Assembly (NCBI RefSeq): GCF_001458355.1
Contig: NZ_CYSA01000019.1
Span: 1 to 64,000 of the forward strand
Length of the DNA: 64,000 bases
Direction of reading: 5' to 3'
Origin: Thalassovita gelatinovora
Lineage (GTDB): Bacteria > Pseudomonadota > Alphaproteobacteria > Rhodobacterales > Rhodobacteraceae
Shown here: in pieces, positions 36,564 to 45,415 of the stretch
Layout: each line of letters starts with the position of its first letter
How positions within the stretch are numbered: the first letter of the stretch is position 1
Notes under the pieces: generated by a model
Databases searched by the model: none
What the model saw: the letters and a program-made list of their open reading frames with translations, nothing else
Told to the model about the DNA's origin: nothing
Made by a program: the position numbers and the translations under genes

Positions 36564-37605
36564 CTTCGGGGCCTTCGCTCAGGATGGTGAGAACCCGGGC
36601 CTCGGGTGCCAATGGCGGGCGCGCAGCGAACAACGCCGCCAAACCGGCCCCACCGGACGGGGTCGTAGGCAATCCGTTTTCGGCCAGCCGGGCAACCGCC
36701 GTTTCAGCCTCGGCTTCGCTGATCGTCACGAACATGTCAGCATCGCGCGCCAGCTCCGCCAGCGCGATCATCGACGGGGTCTTGCAATCCAATCGCCCCA
36801 TCGACGACACCGGTCCTTCTGTGGTGATCAACCGCCCGGCACGGATGCTTTCGATCAATGCCGGGGCGGCATCGGGTTCGACAACGATAACAACCGGATC
36901 ATCCCCCCAAACGGCCCGCGCATATGCAGCAACCGCCGCCGCCAATCCACCAACACCTGCCTGCAGGAAAATATGGGTGGGGATTGTGTCGATCTGTGCC
37001 GCCGTTTCGGCAGCAAGTTGCAGATACCCTTCCATAACCCGGCTTGGCAGATCTTCGTAACCGGGCCATGAACTGTCCGACAGTAGGGTCCAACCTTGGT
37101 CCTCTGCCGCCGCTGCCGCCGCGTTCATGCTGGCTTCATAGGTTGCCCCGGCACGCATCACGTCCGCCCCTTTTGCCCGCAATCGGTCGGCAAAGGCTTC
37201 GGGCACGGTTTCGGCCAGGTAAATAACCGCCCTAGCCCCGAACACCCGCGCGCCTGCGGCAACAGACAGACCGTGATTTCCCGCGCTCGCCGTCACGAAG
37301 ACCCGCCCGGCAAGCGCCTGTTTCCAATCGCCGTTCCGAACCACCCCGGCTGCTTCCCGCGCGATGGCATACGCCGCGCCAAGCGCCTTGAAACTGCCCA
37401 GTCCCATGCGGTCCCGTTCGTCCTTGATATACAGTTTGGCAATGCCCAGTTGCGCCGCCAGGTCTGGCTGGTCCAGCAACGCGGTTTGTCCATGCACCGG
37501 GCACAGGGACAGCAATTCGCCAACCGCCGTTGCGTCGCTCATTGGAAACCGGGTCGCGCCTTGAAGGCCGCTGCCGCGAAACGGGTTTTCAAGAAGAGCA
37601 GGCAT
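36556..37605 (-). CDS. Diaminopropionate ammonia-lyase-like PLP enzyme
   Basis: A 349-residue fold-type II PLP enzyme similar to DpaL, which splits 2,3-diaminopropionate to pyruvate and ammonia. The PLP lysine is K73 in SFKALG; the phosphate loop is QAGVGG. The WPGYEDLPSRVMEGY block is characteristic of DpaL. However, the TDGNHG motif of the E. coli enzyme reads SAGNHG here, with A108 in place of the aspartate thought to help use the D-isomer. It is about 50 residues shorter than E. coli DpaL. It heads an operon with an M24 peptidase and a racemase-family protein. Confidence 0.78.
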   Translation of the reverse strand: MPALLENPFRGSGLQGATRFPMSDATAVGELLSLCPVHGQTALLDQPDLAAQLGIAKLYIKDERDRMGLGSFKALGAAYAIAREAAGVVRNGDWKQALAGRVFVTASAGNHGLSVAAGARVFGARAVIYLAETVPEAFADRLRAKGADVMRAGATYEASMNAAAAAAEDQGWTLLSDSSWPGYEDLPSRVMEGYLQLAAETAAQIDTIPTHIFLQAGVGGLAAAVAAYARAVWGDDPVVIVVEPDAAPALIESIRAGRLITTEGPVSSMGRLDCKTPSMIALAELARDADMFVTISEAEAETAVARLAENGLPTTPSGGAGLAALFAARPPLAPEARVLTILSEGPEDG

Positions 37606-37845
37606 GGTCGGTAATCCCTCGCTTTTCCTTAGCCTTAGCAGCGGGTCCTGCCCTCGGCCAAACGTTTTATGGAATATCGGTTGAACTGGTCCCGATCCTT
37701 CTCCAAGCTTACCGGTGGAGACATGGCCGCATAACGTGGCTATGCTGCAAGACATGTCAGACCGCGCGGGACCATCGGCAACCCTGCCGGGACACTGGTG
37801 TGCACAGCTGATCTTTGAACGCAACAAAATTTCCGGAGCCTTATA

Positions 37846-38691
37846 ATGCGTATTCGACTGGGATGCCGATTGTCTTTCTGGCTGCCGCAACCGACCCCGA
37901 TGATCATGCTGCTCAACGTCCATTATTCCCGCGCCAGCGATCTGGAACGGCCCGACCTTCTGGTCACCGATCCGCCAGTCCCGATCGAGGCTTACCGTGA
38001 TGGCTTTGGCAACTGGTGCAGCAGGTTGATCGCCCCCGCAGGCCTGTTCACGGTTTCAACCGATGGGGTTCTCAACGATGCCGGGCTTTCAGACCCGGTC
38101 GATCAATCCGCAGAACAACAGCCGGTCGAACAGCTTCCCAGCGATGTGCTGCCGTTTTTGCTGGCCAGCCGGTACTGCGAAAGCGACGTTCTTTCGGATT
38201 TCGCCTGGAACCGTTTCAACCATGAACCGCTTGGCTGGGCCCGCGTCCAGGCGGTGTGCGACTTCGTCCACAATCATGTCCAGTTCGGTTATGAACAATC
38301 GCGACCGACCCGGACAGCGGTAGAGACATTGAACGAAGGCGTCGGTGTTTGCCGGGATTTCACCCATCTGGCGGTCGCGTTGTGCCGCTGTCTCAACATC
38401 CCGACAAGGTACTGCACCGGATATATAAGTGACATTGGGCAACCACAGACCCACGCCGCAATGGATTTTGCCGCCTGGATGGAGGTGTATCTTGGCGGCA
38501 AGTGGTGGGTGTTCGATCCGCGCAACAACGATACCCGCTTTGGACGCGTCCTGATCGCACGCGGGCGTGATGCCGCCGATGTGCCGTTGACCCATAGTTT
38601 CGGTCAACATGACCTCAGGGGGTTCGAAGTGTGGATCAATGAGATCGAAGATGAGGCCGATCCTTCTTCAGGACAGCGCCAACCGCTCTGA
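37846..38691 (+). CDS. Transglutaminase-like superfamily protein
   Basis: A 281-residue protein with an N-terminal beta-rich domain (1-110) and a transglutaminase-like core. The catalytic cysteine is C169 (GVCRDFTHLA) and the aspartate is in FDPRNN at about 224. The usual His of the H-A-W motif is replaced by Ala209 (MDFAAW), with H203 six residues upstream. Relatives that lack this histidine are common in proteobacteria, so it may work with a different residue or not be catalytic. No signal peptide is evident. It is a single gene that converges with the acyl-CoA dehydrogenase. Confidence 0.85.
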   Translation: MRIRLGCRLSFWLPQPTPMIMLLNVHYSRASDLERPDLLVTDPPVPIEAYRDGFGNWCSRLIAPAGLFTVSTDGVLNDAGLSDPVDQSAEQQPVEQLPSDVLPFLLASRYCESDVLSDFAWNRFNHEPLGWARVQAVCDFVHNHVQFGYEQSRPTRTAVETLNEGVGVCRDFTHLAVALCRCLNIPTRYCTGYISDIGQPQTHAAMDFAAWMEVYLGGKWWVFDPRNNDTRFGRVLIARGRDAADVPLTHSFGQHDLRGFEVWINEIEDEADPSSGQRQPL

Positions 38692-38792
38692 GCGGTCAAG
38701 GACTGAAGATGGGATTTTGCGCCTTATTCAAAAGGCCCCAGGACGTGCTGTATCAAGGCTGTTCGCTAAGTCGATGAAGGGTTGATACAATT

Positions 38793-38820
38793 TGCGCGGC
38801 GGGATCTCTCCCGCCGCGCA
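38793..38820. terminator. Bidirectional terminator, transglutaminase / acyl-CoA dehydrogenase
   Basis: A perfect 12-bp stem (TGCGCGGCGGGA and its complement) with a TCTC loop between two convergent genes. The U-tracts on both sides are short. Confidence 0.6.
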
Positions 38821-38866
38821 CAATCCTGAACAAAGCTTACAGCTTTGCTCGTTACTTTTGCAGCCC

Positions 38867-40171
38867 TTACGGCCCAGCGAAAATTTTGCCCTGCATCTTG
38901 CCGCTTACCAATGCCTGACGTTCGTTCGACGCTTCGAATTCTCTGACCTCGGCGCGGGCCACGACCTGATGATGCACTTCGTCCGGTCCATCGGCGAAAC
39001 GCAGCGTGCGCTGTCCGGTATACATGCCCGACAGTGGCGTCCATTGCGACAGACCAGTCGCGCCATGCACTTGCATCGCCGCATCGATAATTTCGCAGGC
39101 CTTTTCGGGCACCATTGCCTTGATCATCGACACCCAGATACGGGCTTCCTTGTTGCCCAGCGTATCCATTGCCTTGGCGGCTTTCAGAACCATCAGGCGC
39201 ATTGCTTCGATATCGATCCGGGCGCGGCTGATGGTTTCCATGTTCTTGCCCAGATCGACGATCCGCTTACCAAAGGCTTCACGGCTGACACCGCGAGCAA
39301 TCAGCATTTCCAGCGCGCTTTCGGCGGCACCGATCGAGCGCATGCAATGGTGAATCCGACCCGGTCCCAATCGGACCTGACTGATCTCGAAGCCACGACC
39401 TTCGCCCCACAGGATATTTTCCTCGGGCACGCGCACATTGGTGAACCGGATATGCATATGGCCGTGCGGCGCATCATCATGTCCGAACACATGCATCGGG
39501 CCAACGATTTCCACGCCGGGCGTGTCAACAGGCACCAAGATTTGGCTTTGCTGCTTGAACGTTTCGGCATCGGGCGACGTCTTGGCCATCACAATCATGA
39601 TCTTGCAACGCGGATCACCGGCACCTGAAATGTAATATTTTTCGCCGTTGATCACCCATTCGCCGTTTTCCAGAACCGCGCTGGTGGAAATGTTGCGCGC
39701 ATCAGAAGACGCGACATTGGGTTCGGTCATGGCAAACGCCGACCGGATTTCACCTGCCAGCAGCGGCTTCAGCCACTTTTCCTTCTGCGCAGGCGTCCCG
39801 ACACGTTCCAACACTTCCATATTGCCGGTATCGGGCGCCGAACAGTTCAGGGTCTCCGGTGCCAGCGGGCTTTTGCCTAACTCGGCGGCGATATAGGCAT
39901 AATCGAGATTGGACAGACCTTCACCGGTTTCCGCATTGGGCAGGAAGAAATTCCACAGCCCGGCGTCGCGTGCCTTTTGTTTGGCCCCTTCCAGCAGTTC
40001 CAACTGACCCGGAGCATAGGACCAGCGATCTGCCCGGCCTTCGCCGAGAGCATAGAATTCATTGGTGATAGGGTCGACGTTTTCCTGAATATGCTTGACC
40101 ACACCATCCAGCAAAGGCCGGGCTTTTTCGGACATTTCCAGATTGTTCATATTGTCTGTGGATTGTACCAT
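38867..40171 (-). CDS. Acyl-CoA dehydrogenase family protein
   Basis: A 434-residue FAD flavoprotein of the acyl-CoA dehydrogenase superfamily, of the ACAD10/11-like type. The N-terminal helical domain, the FAD-binding segment FAMTEPNVASSDARNI, and the C-terminal helical domain with QVHGATGLSQWTPL are present. It would carry out alpha,beta-dehydrogenation of an acyl-CoA and pass electrons to ETF. The chain specificity is unknown. It is a lone gene without other beta-oxidation genes in view, preceded by a 400-nt gap. Confidence 0.9.
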   Translation of the reverse strand: MVQSTDNMNNLEMSEKARPLLDGVVKHIQENVDPITNEFYALGEGRADRWSYAPGQLELLEGAKQKARDAGLWNFFLPNAETGEGLSNLDYAYIAAELGKSPLAPETLNCSAPDTGNMEVLERVGTPAQKEKWLKPLLAGEIRSAFAMTEPNVASSDARNISTSAVLENGEWVINGEKYYISGAGDPRCKIMIVMAKTSPDAETFKQQSQILVPVDTPGVEIVGPMHVFGHDDAPHGHMHIRFTNVRVPEENILWGEGRGFEISQVRLGPGRIHHCMRSIGAAESALEMLIARGVSREAFGKRIVDLGKNMETISRARIDIEAMRLMVLKAAKAMDTLGNKEARIWVSMIKAMVPEKACEIIDAAMQVHGATGLSQWTPLSGMYTGQRTLRFADGPDEVHHQVVARAEVREFEASNERQALVSGKMQGKIFAGP

Positions 40172-40571
40172 TCAGATCTCCAGTGTCAGCATCGGCGGCT
40201 TCAGCCTCCGATGGATTTGCGAATATATCAGTTGCGGGTTTGCGGTCGCGATCCTGGCGCAACATGATCCAGTCCGGACCAAGCCCTTTGGCGCACCACA
40301 TTCCTGCGCGAGGATCGCATTCAACCTTCCCTCCCATCGGATCGCTTACCGAAACTCCGGCACTGCATATTGATGCGCCAACTGTGTTTCGGGCTTTGAT
40401 CCTCGACGCCATATTGCCCCAAACCGTACTGTTTATGAAATTTATTTTGATAATTGAAATCATTCACAATGGTGATAGTACCTCACGATGAACAACCTGA
40501 CCGGAATACTGCTCAAAATTTCATGGAATACCCCGTGAACGGACTTTGTTCCGCTGCATATCACGGGCATT
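40172..40571. other. 400-nt gap between LysR gene and acyl-CoA dehydrogenase
   Basis: Both flanking genes read on the minus strand. I see no gene, tRNA, strong hairpin or clear promoter here. A minus-strand open frame at 40059-40463 overlaps the dehydrogenase start by 113 nt and has no recognisable features, so I do not call it. The stretch presumably carries the dehydrogenase promoter. Confidence 0.6.
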
Positions 40572-41471
40572 TCAATCGTGCAGAGTCACCGGCAAATCCT
40601 TGATCAGATCAAACAGCCAGACAATCGCGGCGTCACCGTTAGAACGCACATGCCGATGCAACTTGATCTCCATCGGGGCAAGGTCAATGGGCAACTGTAG
40701 CACTTCGAGGTTCAGCGCCCGCGCCCATCCCGCAGTCACCGTGACCGCAAGGTCGGAATTTTGCACCAATCTATTGACCGCAAGATAACTTTGAAGCTGA
40801 AAAATAATATTTCTTTTCAATCGCATACGACGAAGCGCAATATCAACCGCGCCCCGCCCCCGTGGTCGGCCCGACACATGCACGTGGCCCAGCGCCAAAT
40901 AACTGTCCAGGGTGAATTCATCGTGCAAGACAGGGTGACCTTTGCGTACTGCGCAGACAAACTTTTCCGAACGCAGGGTGTGGCTGATCAGGTCGGCATT
41001 GTCATTGAGCGGAATATCAATCGCCAGATCGACATGGCCACGCTCCAACGAAGGACGCAGTTCCGCGCGCGGCACCCGGAAACTGTGCAGCGTTGTCGAA
41101 GGTGCTTCTTTTTGCAATGCGCGACCGATCAGCGGTAGAAAGGTCGCCTCGTTGAAATCCAACATGCTGATCTGGAATCGCCGGTCACTGGCGGCAGGAT
41201 TGAAAAATACCGCTGGCTGAGCCGCGATCTGCAACGATTGCAACGCTTCTGCGACCCGGTCGGCAATGCTTTCGGCAAAGGCAGTAGGCTGCATGCCGCT
41301 GCTGGTGCGAATAAACAGTGGATCCTTGAAATTGGTTCGCAGCCGCGCCAGCGCATTGCTTACCGCAGGCTGAGTGATCGACAATCGGTCAGCCGCGCGG
41401 GTCAGATTGCGTTCGGCATAGATTGTATCGAAGACAACAAACAGATTGAGGTCGATCTGCGTCAGTTTCAC
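40572..41471 (-). CDS. LysR-family transcriptional regulator
   Basis: A 299-residue LysR regulator. The N-terminal HTH (IDLNLFVVFDTIYAERNLTRAADRLSITQPAVSNALARLR, about 6-65) is very typical of the NodD/NahR-like branch. It is divergent from the flavin oxidoreductase gene at 41665 with a 193-nt gap holding a CATTAATTCCATGAATG repeat at 41483-41499, which could be its operator. The likely target is that oxidoreductase. The effector is unknown. Confidence 0.9.
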   Translation of the reverse strand: MKLTQIDLNLFVVFDTIYAERNLTRAADRLSITQPAVSNALARLRTNFKDPLFIRTSSGMQPTAFAESIADRVAEALQSLQIAAQPAVFFNPAASDRRFQISMLDFNEATFLPLIGRALQKEAPSTTLHSFRVPRAELRPSLERGHVDLAIDIPLNDNADLISHTLRSEKFVCAVRKGHPVLHDEFTLDSYLALGHVHVSGRPRGRGAVDIALRRMRLKRNIIFQLQSYLAVNRLVQNSDLAVTVTAGWARALNLEVLQLPIDLAPMEIKLHRHVRSNGDAAIVWLFDLIKDLPVTLHD

Positions 41472-41664
41472 CCGGCCGGCTCCATTAATTCCATGAATGA
41501 ACCTTATCTATCGGGTAAATATGAGTGATGCTAGCACTGTGCGCAAAATCGACGGCCCGGTTGCCCCCACCCGCCCGTTCCGGCTTTGAAATTGATGCCG
41601 GAGATCAATTGCCACGCACTGAATCGCAAGATAGCGTCGCCCCCAAACAACCAAAGGATCAACG

Positions 41665-42825
41665 ATGACCACCGCACCGCACCTGTTTCAGCCGCTGACC
41701 CTGCGCGGGATCACGACTCGCAACCGCGTCGTGATTTCCCCGATGTGCCAGTATTCGGCGCATGACGGACATATGGAAGATTGGCATTTGGCGCATCTGG
41801 GTCGCTTCGCGATGGGTGGGGCCGGGATTATCTTCACCGAAGCCACGGCAGTCCAAAAACGGGGCCGGATCACCCACGGATGCCCCGGCTTGTGGACCGA
41901 TAGCCAAATCACCGGTCATGCCCGCATTACCCAATTCGCATTGCGCAACGGGGCTATCCCGGCCATCCAACTGGGACATGCAGGCCCCAAAGGTGGCATG
42001 CAGCGCCCATGGTTCGGAAACGGTCCTTTGGATGAGGCTGACATCGCGCGGGGGGACATGCCGTGGACACCGGCAGGCCCGTCTGCTGTACCCGTCGCCA
42101 AAGGTTGGCCGGTTCCGCATGCGCTGACCGAGGCTGATATCGACGCGTTGCTGGATGACTATGCCGCGGCTGCGGTGCGTGCGCTTGCCGCCGGGTACAA
42201 GATCGCGGAAATCCACGGCGCGCATGGCTATCTGATTCACAGTTTCCTGTCGCCGCTTTCGAACCAGCGCACAGATGCCTATGGCGGTGACCTGTCCGGG
42301 CGGATGCGGCTGGCGCTGGACGTTGCGGAAAGGGTGCGAACGATCTGGCCCGACGATCTGCCGCTGTTTTTCCGCACCTCTGCCGTGGACGGACATCCGG
42401 ATGGCTGGACGCTTGACGATACCGTCGTTCTGGCCCGCGAACTTCGCCGTATCGGGGTCGATGTGATGGACTGTTCGTCCAGCGGAATTGCGGGATCGGC
42501 GACCTCCTCAACGGGACAGAAACGTCAACCGGGTTTTCAAGTCGGCTATGCCGAACGGGTGCGTCAAGATGCCGAGATGACCACCATGGCCGTCGGGTTG
42601 ATCACCCATCCGCAGCAGGCCGAAAACATTCTGACCCAAGGAAGTGCGGATCTGATCGCCATCGGCCGCGAAGCGCTTGTCGATCCGAACTGGGCGCTTA
42701 ACGCGGCGCGTGATCTGGGGCATGACGCAACGTTTGAAACCTGGCCCGAACAGTCGGGTTGGTGGCTGGCAGGCCGACAAAGGACATCTGATTTTTATGT
42801 GCACGAGGACAGCGTCAAATCCTGA
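41665..42825 (+). CDS. NADH:flavin oxidoreductase (old yellow enzyme, YqjM-like)
   Basis: A 386-residue FMN enzyme of the old yellow enzyme family that reduces electron-poor C=C bonds with NAD(P)H. The N-terminal SPMCQYSA motif places a cysteine at residue 28, the hallmark of the thermophilic-like/YqjM subclass that tunes FMN redox potential. The active-site HGAHGYLIHSFLSP segment and the GGDLSGRMRLALDV block are intact. AAAGGATC precedes the ATG. It is divergent from a LysR gene. The natural substrate cannot be read from sequence. Confidence 0.9.
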   Translation: MTTAPHLFQPLTLRGITTRNRVVISPMCQYSAHDGHMEDWHLAHLGRFAMGGAGIIFTEATAVQKRGRITHGCPGLWTDSQITGHARITQFALRNGAIPAIQLGHAGPKGGMQRPWFGNGPLDEADIARGDMPWTPAGPSAVPVAKGWPVPHALTEADIDALLDDYAAAAVRALAAGYKIAEIHGAHGYLIHSFLSPLSNQRTDAYGGDLSGRMRLALDVAERVRTIWPDDLPLFFRTSAVDGHPDGWTLDDTVVLARELRRIGVDVMDCSSSGIAGSATSSTGQKRQPGFQVGYAERVRQDAEMTTMAVGLITHPQQAENILTQGSADLIAIGREALVDPNWALNAARDLGHDATFETWPEQSGWWLAGRQRTSDFYVHEDSVKS

Positions 42826-42882
42826 GCCGCAACGGTTCAGACTTCAGTGATCCGGTTCCAGGAACCGCGATAATCGCCAGAC

Positions 42883-42920
42883 ATTTTGGGCCTGCCATCC
42901 ATCGATGGCAGGCCCAAAAT
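42883..42920. terminator. Bidirectional terminator between OYE and aminotransferase
   Basis: A perfect 16-bp stem (ATTTTGGGCCTGCCAT and its complement) around a CCATCG loop, with AT-rich ends, between two convergent genes. Confidence 0.85.
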
Positions 42921-42980
42921 TGTTTATTCCGACCGATAATCCTGATCGATAATTAGCAAGATCAAGGATGTAGCGACCGA

Positions 42981-44339
42981 TCAGGTTGGCAGACCTTCAA
43001 GCGCAGCACCCAACTTTTCCAGAAGTTCATCAATCTGGGCCTCGTCGATGATCATCGGCGGGCACAGGCCGATCGTTTCATAAATATTACGCACGATCAG
43101 ACCCTGCTCTGCGGCAAGTTTAGAAGCCGTCGCAGCGATATACCCCGCCGGTTCATAACTTTTCTTGGTCGCTTTGTCGGCCACCAGTTCGATCCCGGCG
43201 ATCAGGCCGACACCGCGAACTTCACCCACCATCGGATGATCCGAAAATTTACGCAGTCCCGACTGGAACTTGTCCTCGAGCCGGGCGACGTTGCCCATCA
43301 GATCTTGTTCTTCGATGATCTTGATGTTTTCCAATGCGACCGCACAGGCCACCGGGTTGCCCCCGGCGGTAAAGCCATGCCCCAAAGTGCCCAATTGTTC
43401 GGTGTAATCGGCAATCACCTGATAAACCTCGTCCGTCATCAGGATCGCTGCCAGGGGCATATAGGACGACGTCAACTGCTTCGACGTCACCAGGATATCG
43501 GGTTTGAAACCATAGCGTTCACAGCCAAAGGGTTTGCCGGTACGGCCGAACCCGTTGATCACCTCATCCGACACAATCAGGATATCGTATTTCCGGCAAA
43601 GCGCTTCGATACCCGGCCAATAACCTTCGGGCGGGGTCATCACACCACCCGCGCCCATCACCGGTTCACCAATAAAGGCGGCGATGGTTTCGGGGCCTTC
43701 GGCAAGGATTGTTTCCTCAGCTTCTTTCAACAAACGCGCGGTAAATTCCGCCTCGGTCTCGCCGTCTTCGGCCCAGCGATAGTAGTGCGGACAGGTCAGA
43801 TGAACGACCGGGATCGCGGGTAGGTCGAAGCCTTTCTGGTTACCCGGCAGACCAGTCAAAGAGCCAGAGGCGACGGTAATGCCGTGATAGGCCTTGTTGC
43901 GCGACAGAAACTTTTTCTTTTCCGGGCGGCCCAGCATGTTGTTCATGAACCAGACGAATTTGACCACGGTGTCATTCGCCTCGGAGCCAGAGTTGGTATA
44001 GAAAACCTTGGTCAGATGTTCCGGCGTGATTTCCACCAGCTTTTCCGACAGCAGAATGCCCGGCGCATGCGCTTTATGGGCGAAGTTCTGATAGTAGGGC
44101 AGCTCGGCCATCTGCTTGGCCGCTGCTTCGACCAGACGCGGTTGCGAAAAGCCGACGCCGACCGACCACAGCCCGGCGAGCCCTTCGAGATATTTTTTGC
44201 CCTCGCTATCATAGACATAGCACCCGTCACCTTTGGTGATGATCATCGGACCCTGCTTTTCGTGAACGCGGGCATTGGTGTAGGGGTGCAGTTGATAGGC
44301 GATATCAGTTTCTTGCAGCGAATTTGAACGAGTGGTCAT
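42981..44339 (-). CDS. Class III aminotransferase (omega-amine:pyruvate type)
   Basis: A 452-residue fold-type I PLP enzyme. The PLP lysine is K287 in VTSKQLTSSY and the pyridine-nitrogen aspartate is D258 in LIVSDEVINGFGRTG. The VTSKQLTSSYMPLAA block occurs in roseobacter omega-transaminases that accept amines such as putrescine, taurine or beta-alanine with pyruvate. The amine here is unknown. It lies 47 nt downstream of the HDAC-family amidohydrolase, suggesting that a free amine made by that enzyme is its substrate. Confidence 0.88.
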   Translation of the reverse strand: MTTRSNSLQETDIAYQLHPYTNARVHEKQGPMIITKGDGCYVYDSEGKKYLEGLAGLWSVGVGFSQPRLVEAAAKQMAELPYYQNFAHKAHAPGILLSEKLVEITPEHLTKVFYTNSGSEANDTVVKFVWFMNNMLGRPEKKKFLSRNKAYHGITVASGSLTGLPGNQKGFDLPAIPVVHLTCPHYYRWAEDGETEAEFTARLLKEAEETILAEGPETIAAFIGEPVMGAGGVMTPPEGYWPGIEALCRKYDILIVSDEVINGFGRTGKPFGCERYGFKPDILVTSKQLTSSYMPLAAILMTDEVYQVIADYTEQLGTLGHGFTAGGNPVACAVALENIKIIEEQDLMGNVARLEDKFQSGLRKFSDHPMVGEVRGVGLIAGIELVADKATKKSYEPAGYIAATASKLAAEQGLIVRNIYETIGLCPPMIIDEAQIDELLEKLGAALEGLPT

Positions 44340-44386
44340 CAGGATCTCCGGTTTCTCGGTGGCAAGGTGCAGCGTTTGCGAAAGAG

Positions 44387-45415
44387 TTATTTTCTCCCGG
44401 TGTATCCGGAAAGAAATGCGGTAAGTGAAGTGCTCAGATCAGGTGAGAGATATCCCCCCTCCTGAATCAAAACGGTTGGCAGACCCGCCCCGGCAATCAT
44501 GCTGCCAGCCCGGGTGAACCCGTCGAAGGTAACTTGCAGCCCCTTGAGCGGATCATTTTCGTGTGCGTCCAGCCCAAGGGCGACGACAAGCGCATCTGGC
44601 GCAAATTCTGCGATACGGTCAAGGGCGGTCGCGATCGTGTCACACCATCCGTCATCCGAGGTCGAGCGCGCCAGCGGCATGTTGACGTTGAACCCTTCGC
44701 CCGCACCAGCCCCGGCTTCATTCGCATAACCGACAAAGAACGGATAATAATCTTCGGGCGTTGCGTGGATCGAAATCGTCAACACGTCGCCGCGTTCGTA
44801 AAAAATGTCCTGTGTCCCGTTACCGTGATGGACGTCGATATCCAGCACGGCGACCTTGCGATTTTTTGTCCGCAGCGTTTCCACAGCGGTGGCGGTGTTG
44901 TTCACGATGCAATGACCTGCAGCCACGTCAGCCGAACTGTGATGCCCCGGCGGGCGGCACAGGCCATAAGCCGCATCCGCGCCCTGCAACACGGCCTGCG
45001 CCGCAGCATAAGCCGTGGCCGCCCCGGCCAATGCCGCTTCCCAGCTATGTTCACCGATCGGGGCCGAGGTGTCGCCAAGGTGCCAACCCGCCTTTCCCAG
45101 AATATGGCTGGGATAGGTTTTGACCTTGTTCAAGGCATGGACGTTAGGGACAACTTCCTTACCGGCATTCGGCAAAGTCTGCCATTCGTCCCATGCCGTT
45201 TCCATGAATTGCAGGAACCGCTGGGTATGGACTTTTTCGAGTATGTCGCGAGGGACATCCGCTGCGGGTTCTTCGGTGGCGAAACCCAGCTTCGCCAGCC
45301 CAGCCAGAAGCAAATGTGCGCGCTCTGCCTGTTCGGCATTCTGCGCAACCACACCGGCAGAGAGACGAAAAACCGGATCATGTAATTCGGTAGAGGCTGC
45401 ATAAAAACATTTCAT
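44387..45415 (-). CDS. Histone-deacetylase-family amidohydrolase (acetylpolyamine type)
   Basis: A 342-residue zinc deacylase of the arginase/deacetylase fold. Catalytic histidines H158 and H159 are in RPPGHHS; zinc ligands are D194 and H196 (LDIDVHHGNG) and D283 (GLDAHENDP). Bacterial members include acetylpolyamine amidohydrolases that deacetylate acetylputrescine or acetylcadaverine. It overlaps the upstream GntR gene by 4 nt and precedes the aminotransferase, so removal of an acetyl group before transamination is a reasonable reading. Confidence 0.88.
   Translation of the reverse strand: MKCFYAASTELHDPVFRLSAGVVAQNAEQAERAHLLLAGLAKLGFATEEPAADVPRDILEKVHTQRFLQFMETAWDEWQTLPNAGKEVVPNVHALNKVKTYPSHILGKAGWHLGDTSAPIGEHSWEAALAGAATAYAAAQAVLQGADAAYGLCRPPGHHSSADVAAGHCIVNNTATAVETLRTKNRKVAVLDIDVHHGNGTQDIFYERGDVLTISIHATPEDYYPFFVGYANEAGAGAGEGFNVNMPLARSTSDDGWCDTIATALDRIAEFAPDALVVALGLDAHENDPLKGLQVTFDGFTRAGSMIAGAGLPTVLIQEGGYLSPDLSTSLTAFLSGYTGRK

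Noticed and set aside
34654-37605. Reading the three-gene operon as an ectoine utilisation locus
   Set aside because: EutA, EutB and EutD-like features are suggestive, but eutC, eutE, the ectoine transporter and a regulator are missing. I report the operon without an ectoine claim.
40059-40463. Minus-strand open frame of 134 codons upstream of the acyl-CoA dehydrogenase
   Set aside because: It overlaps the dehydrogenase start by 113 nt, has no family features and no convincing ribosome site.
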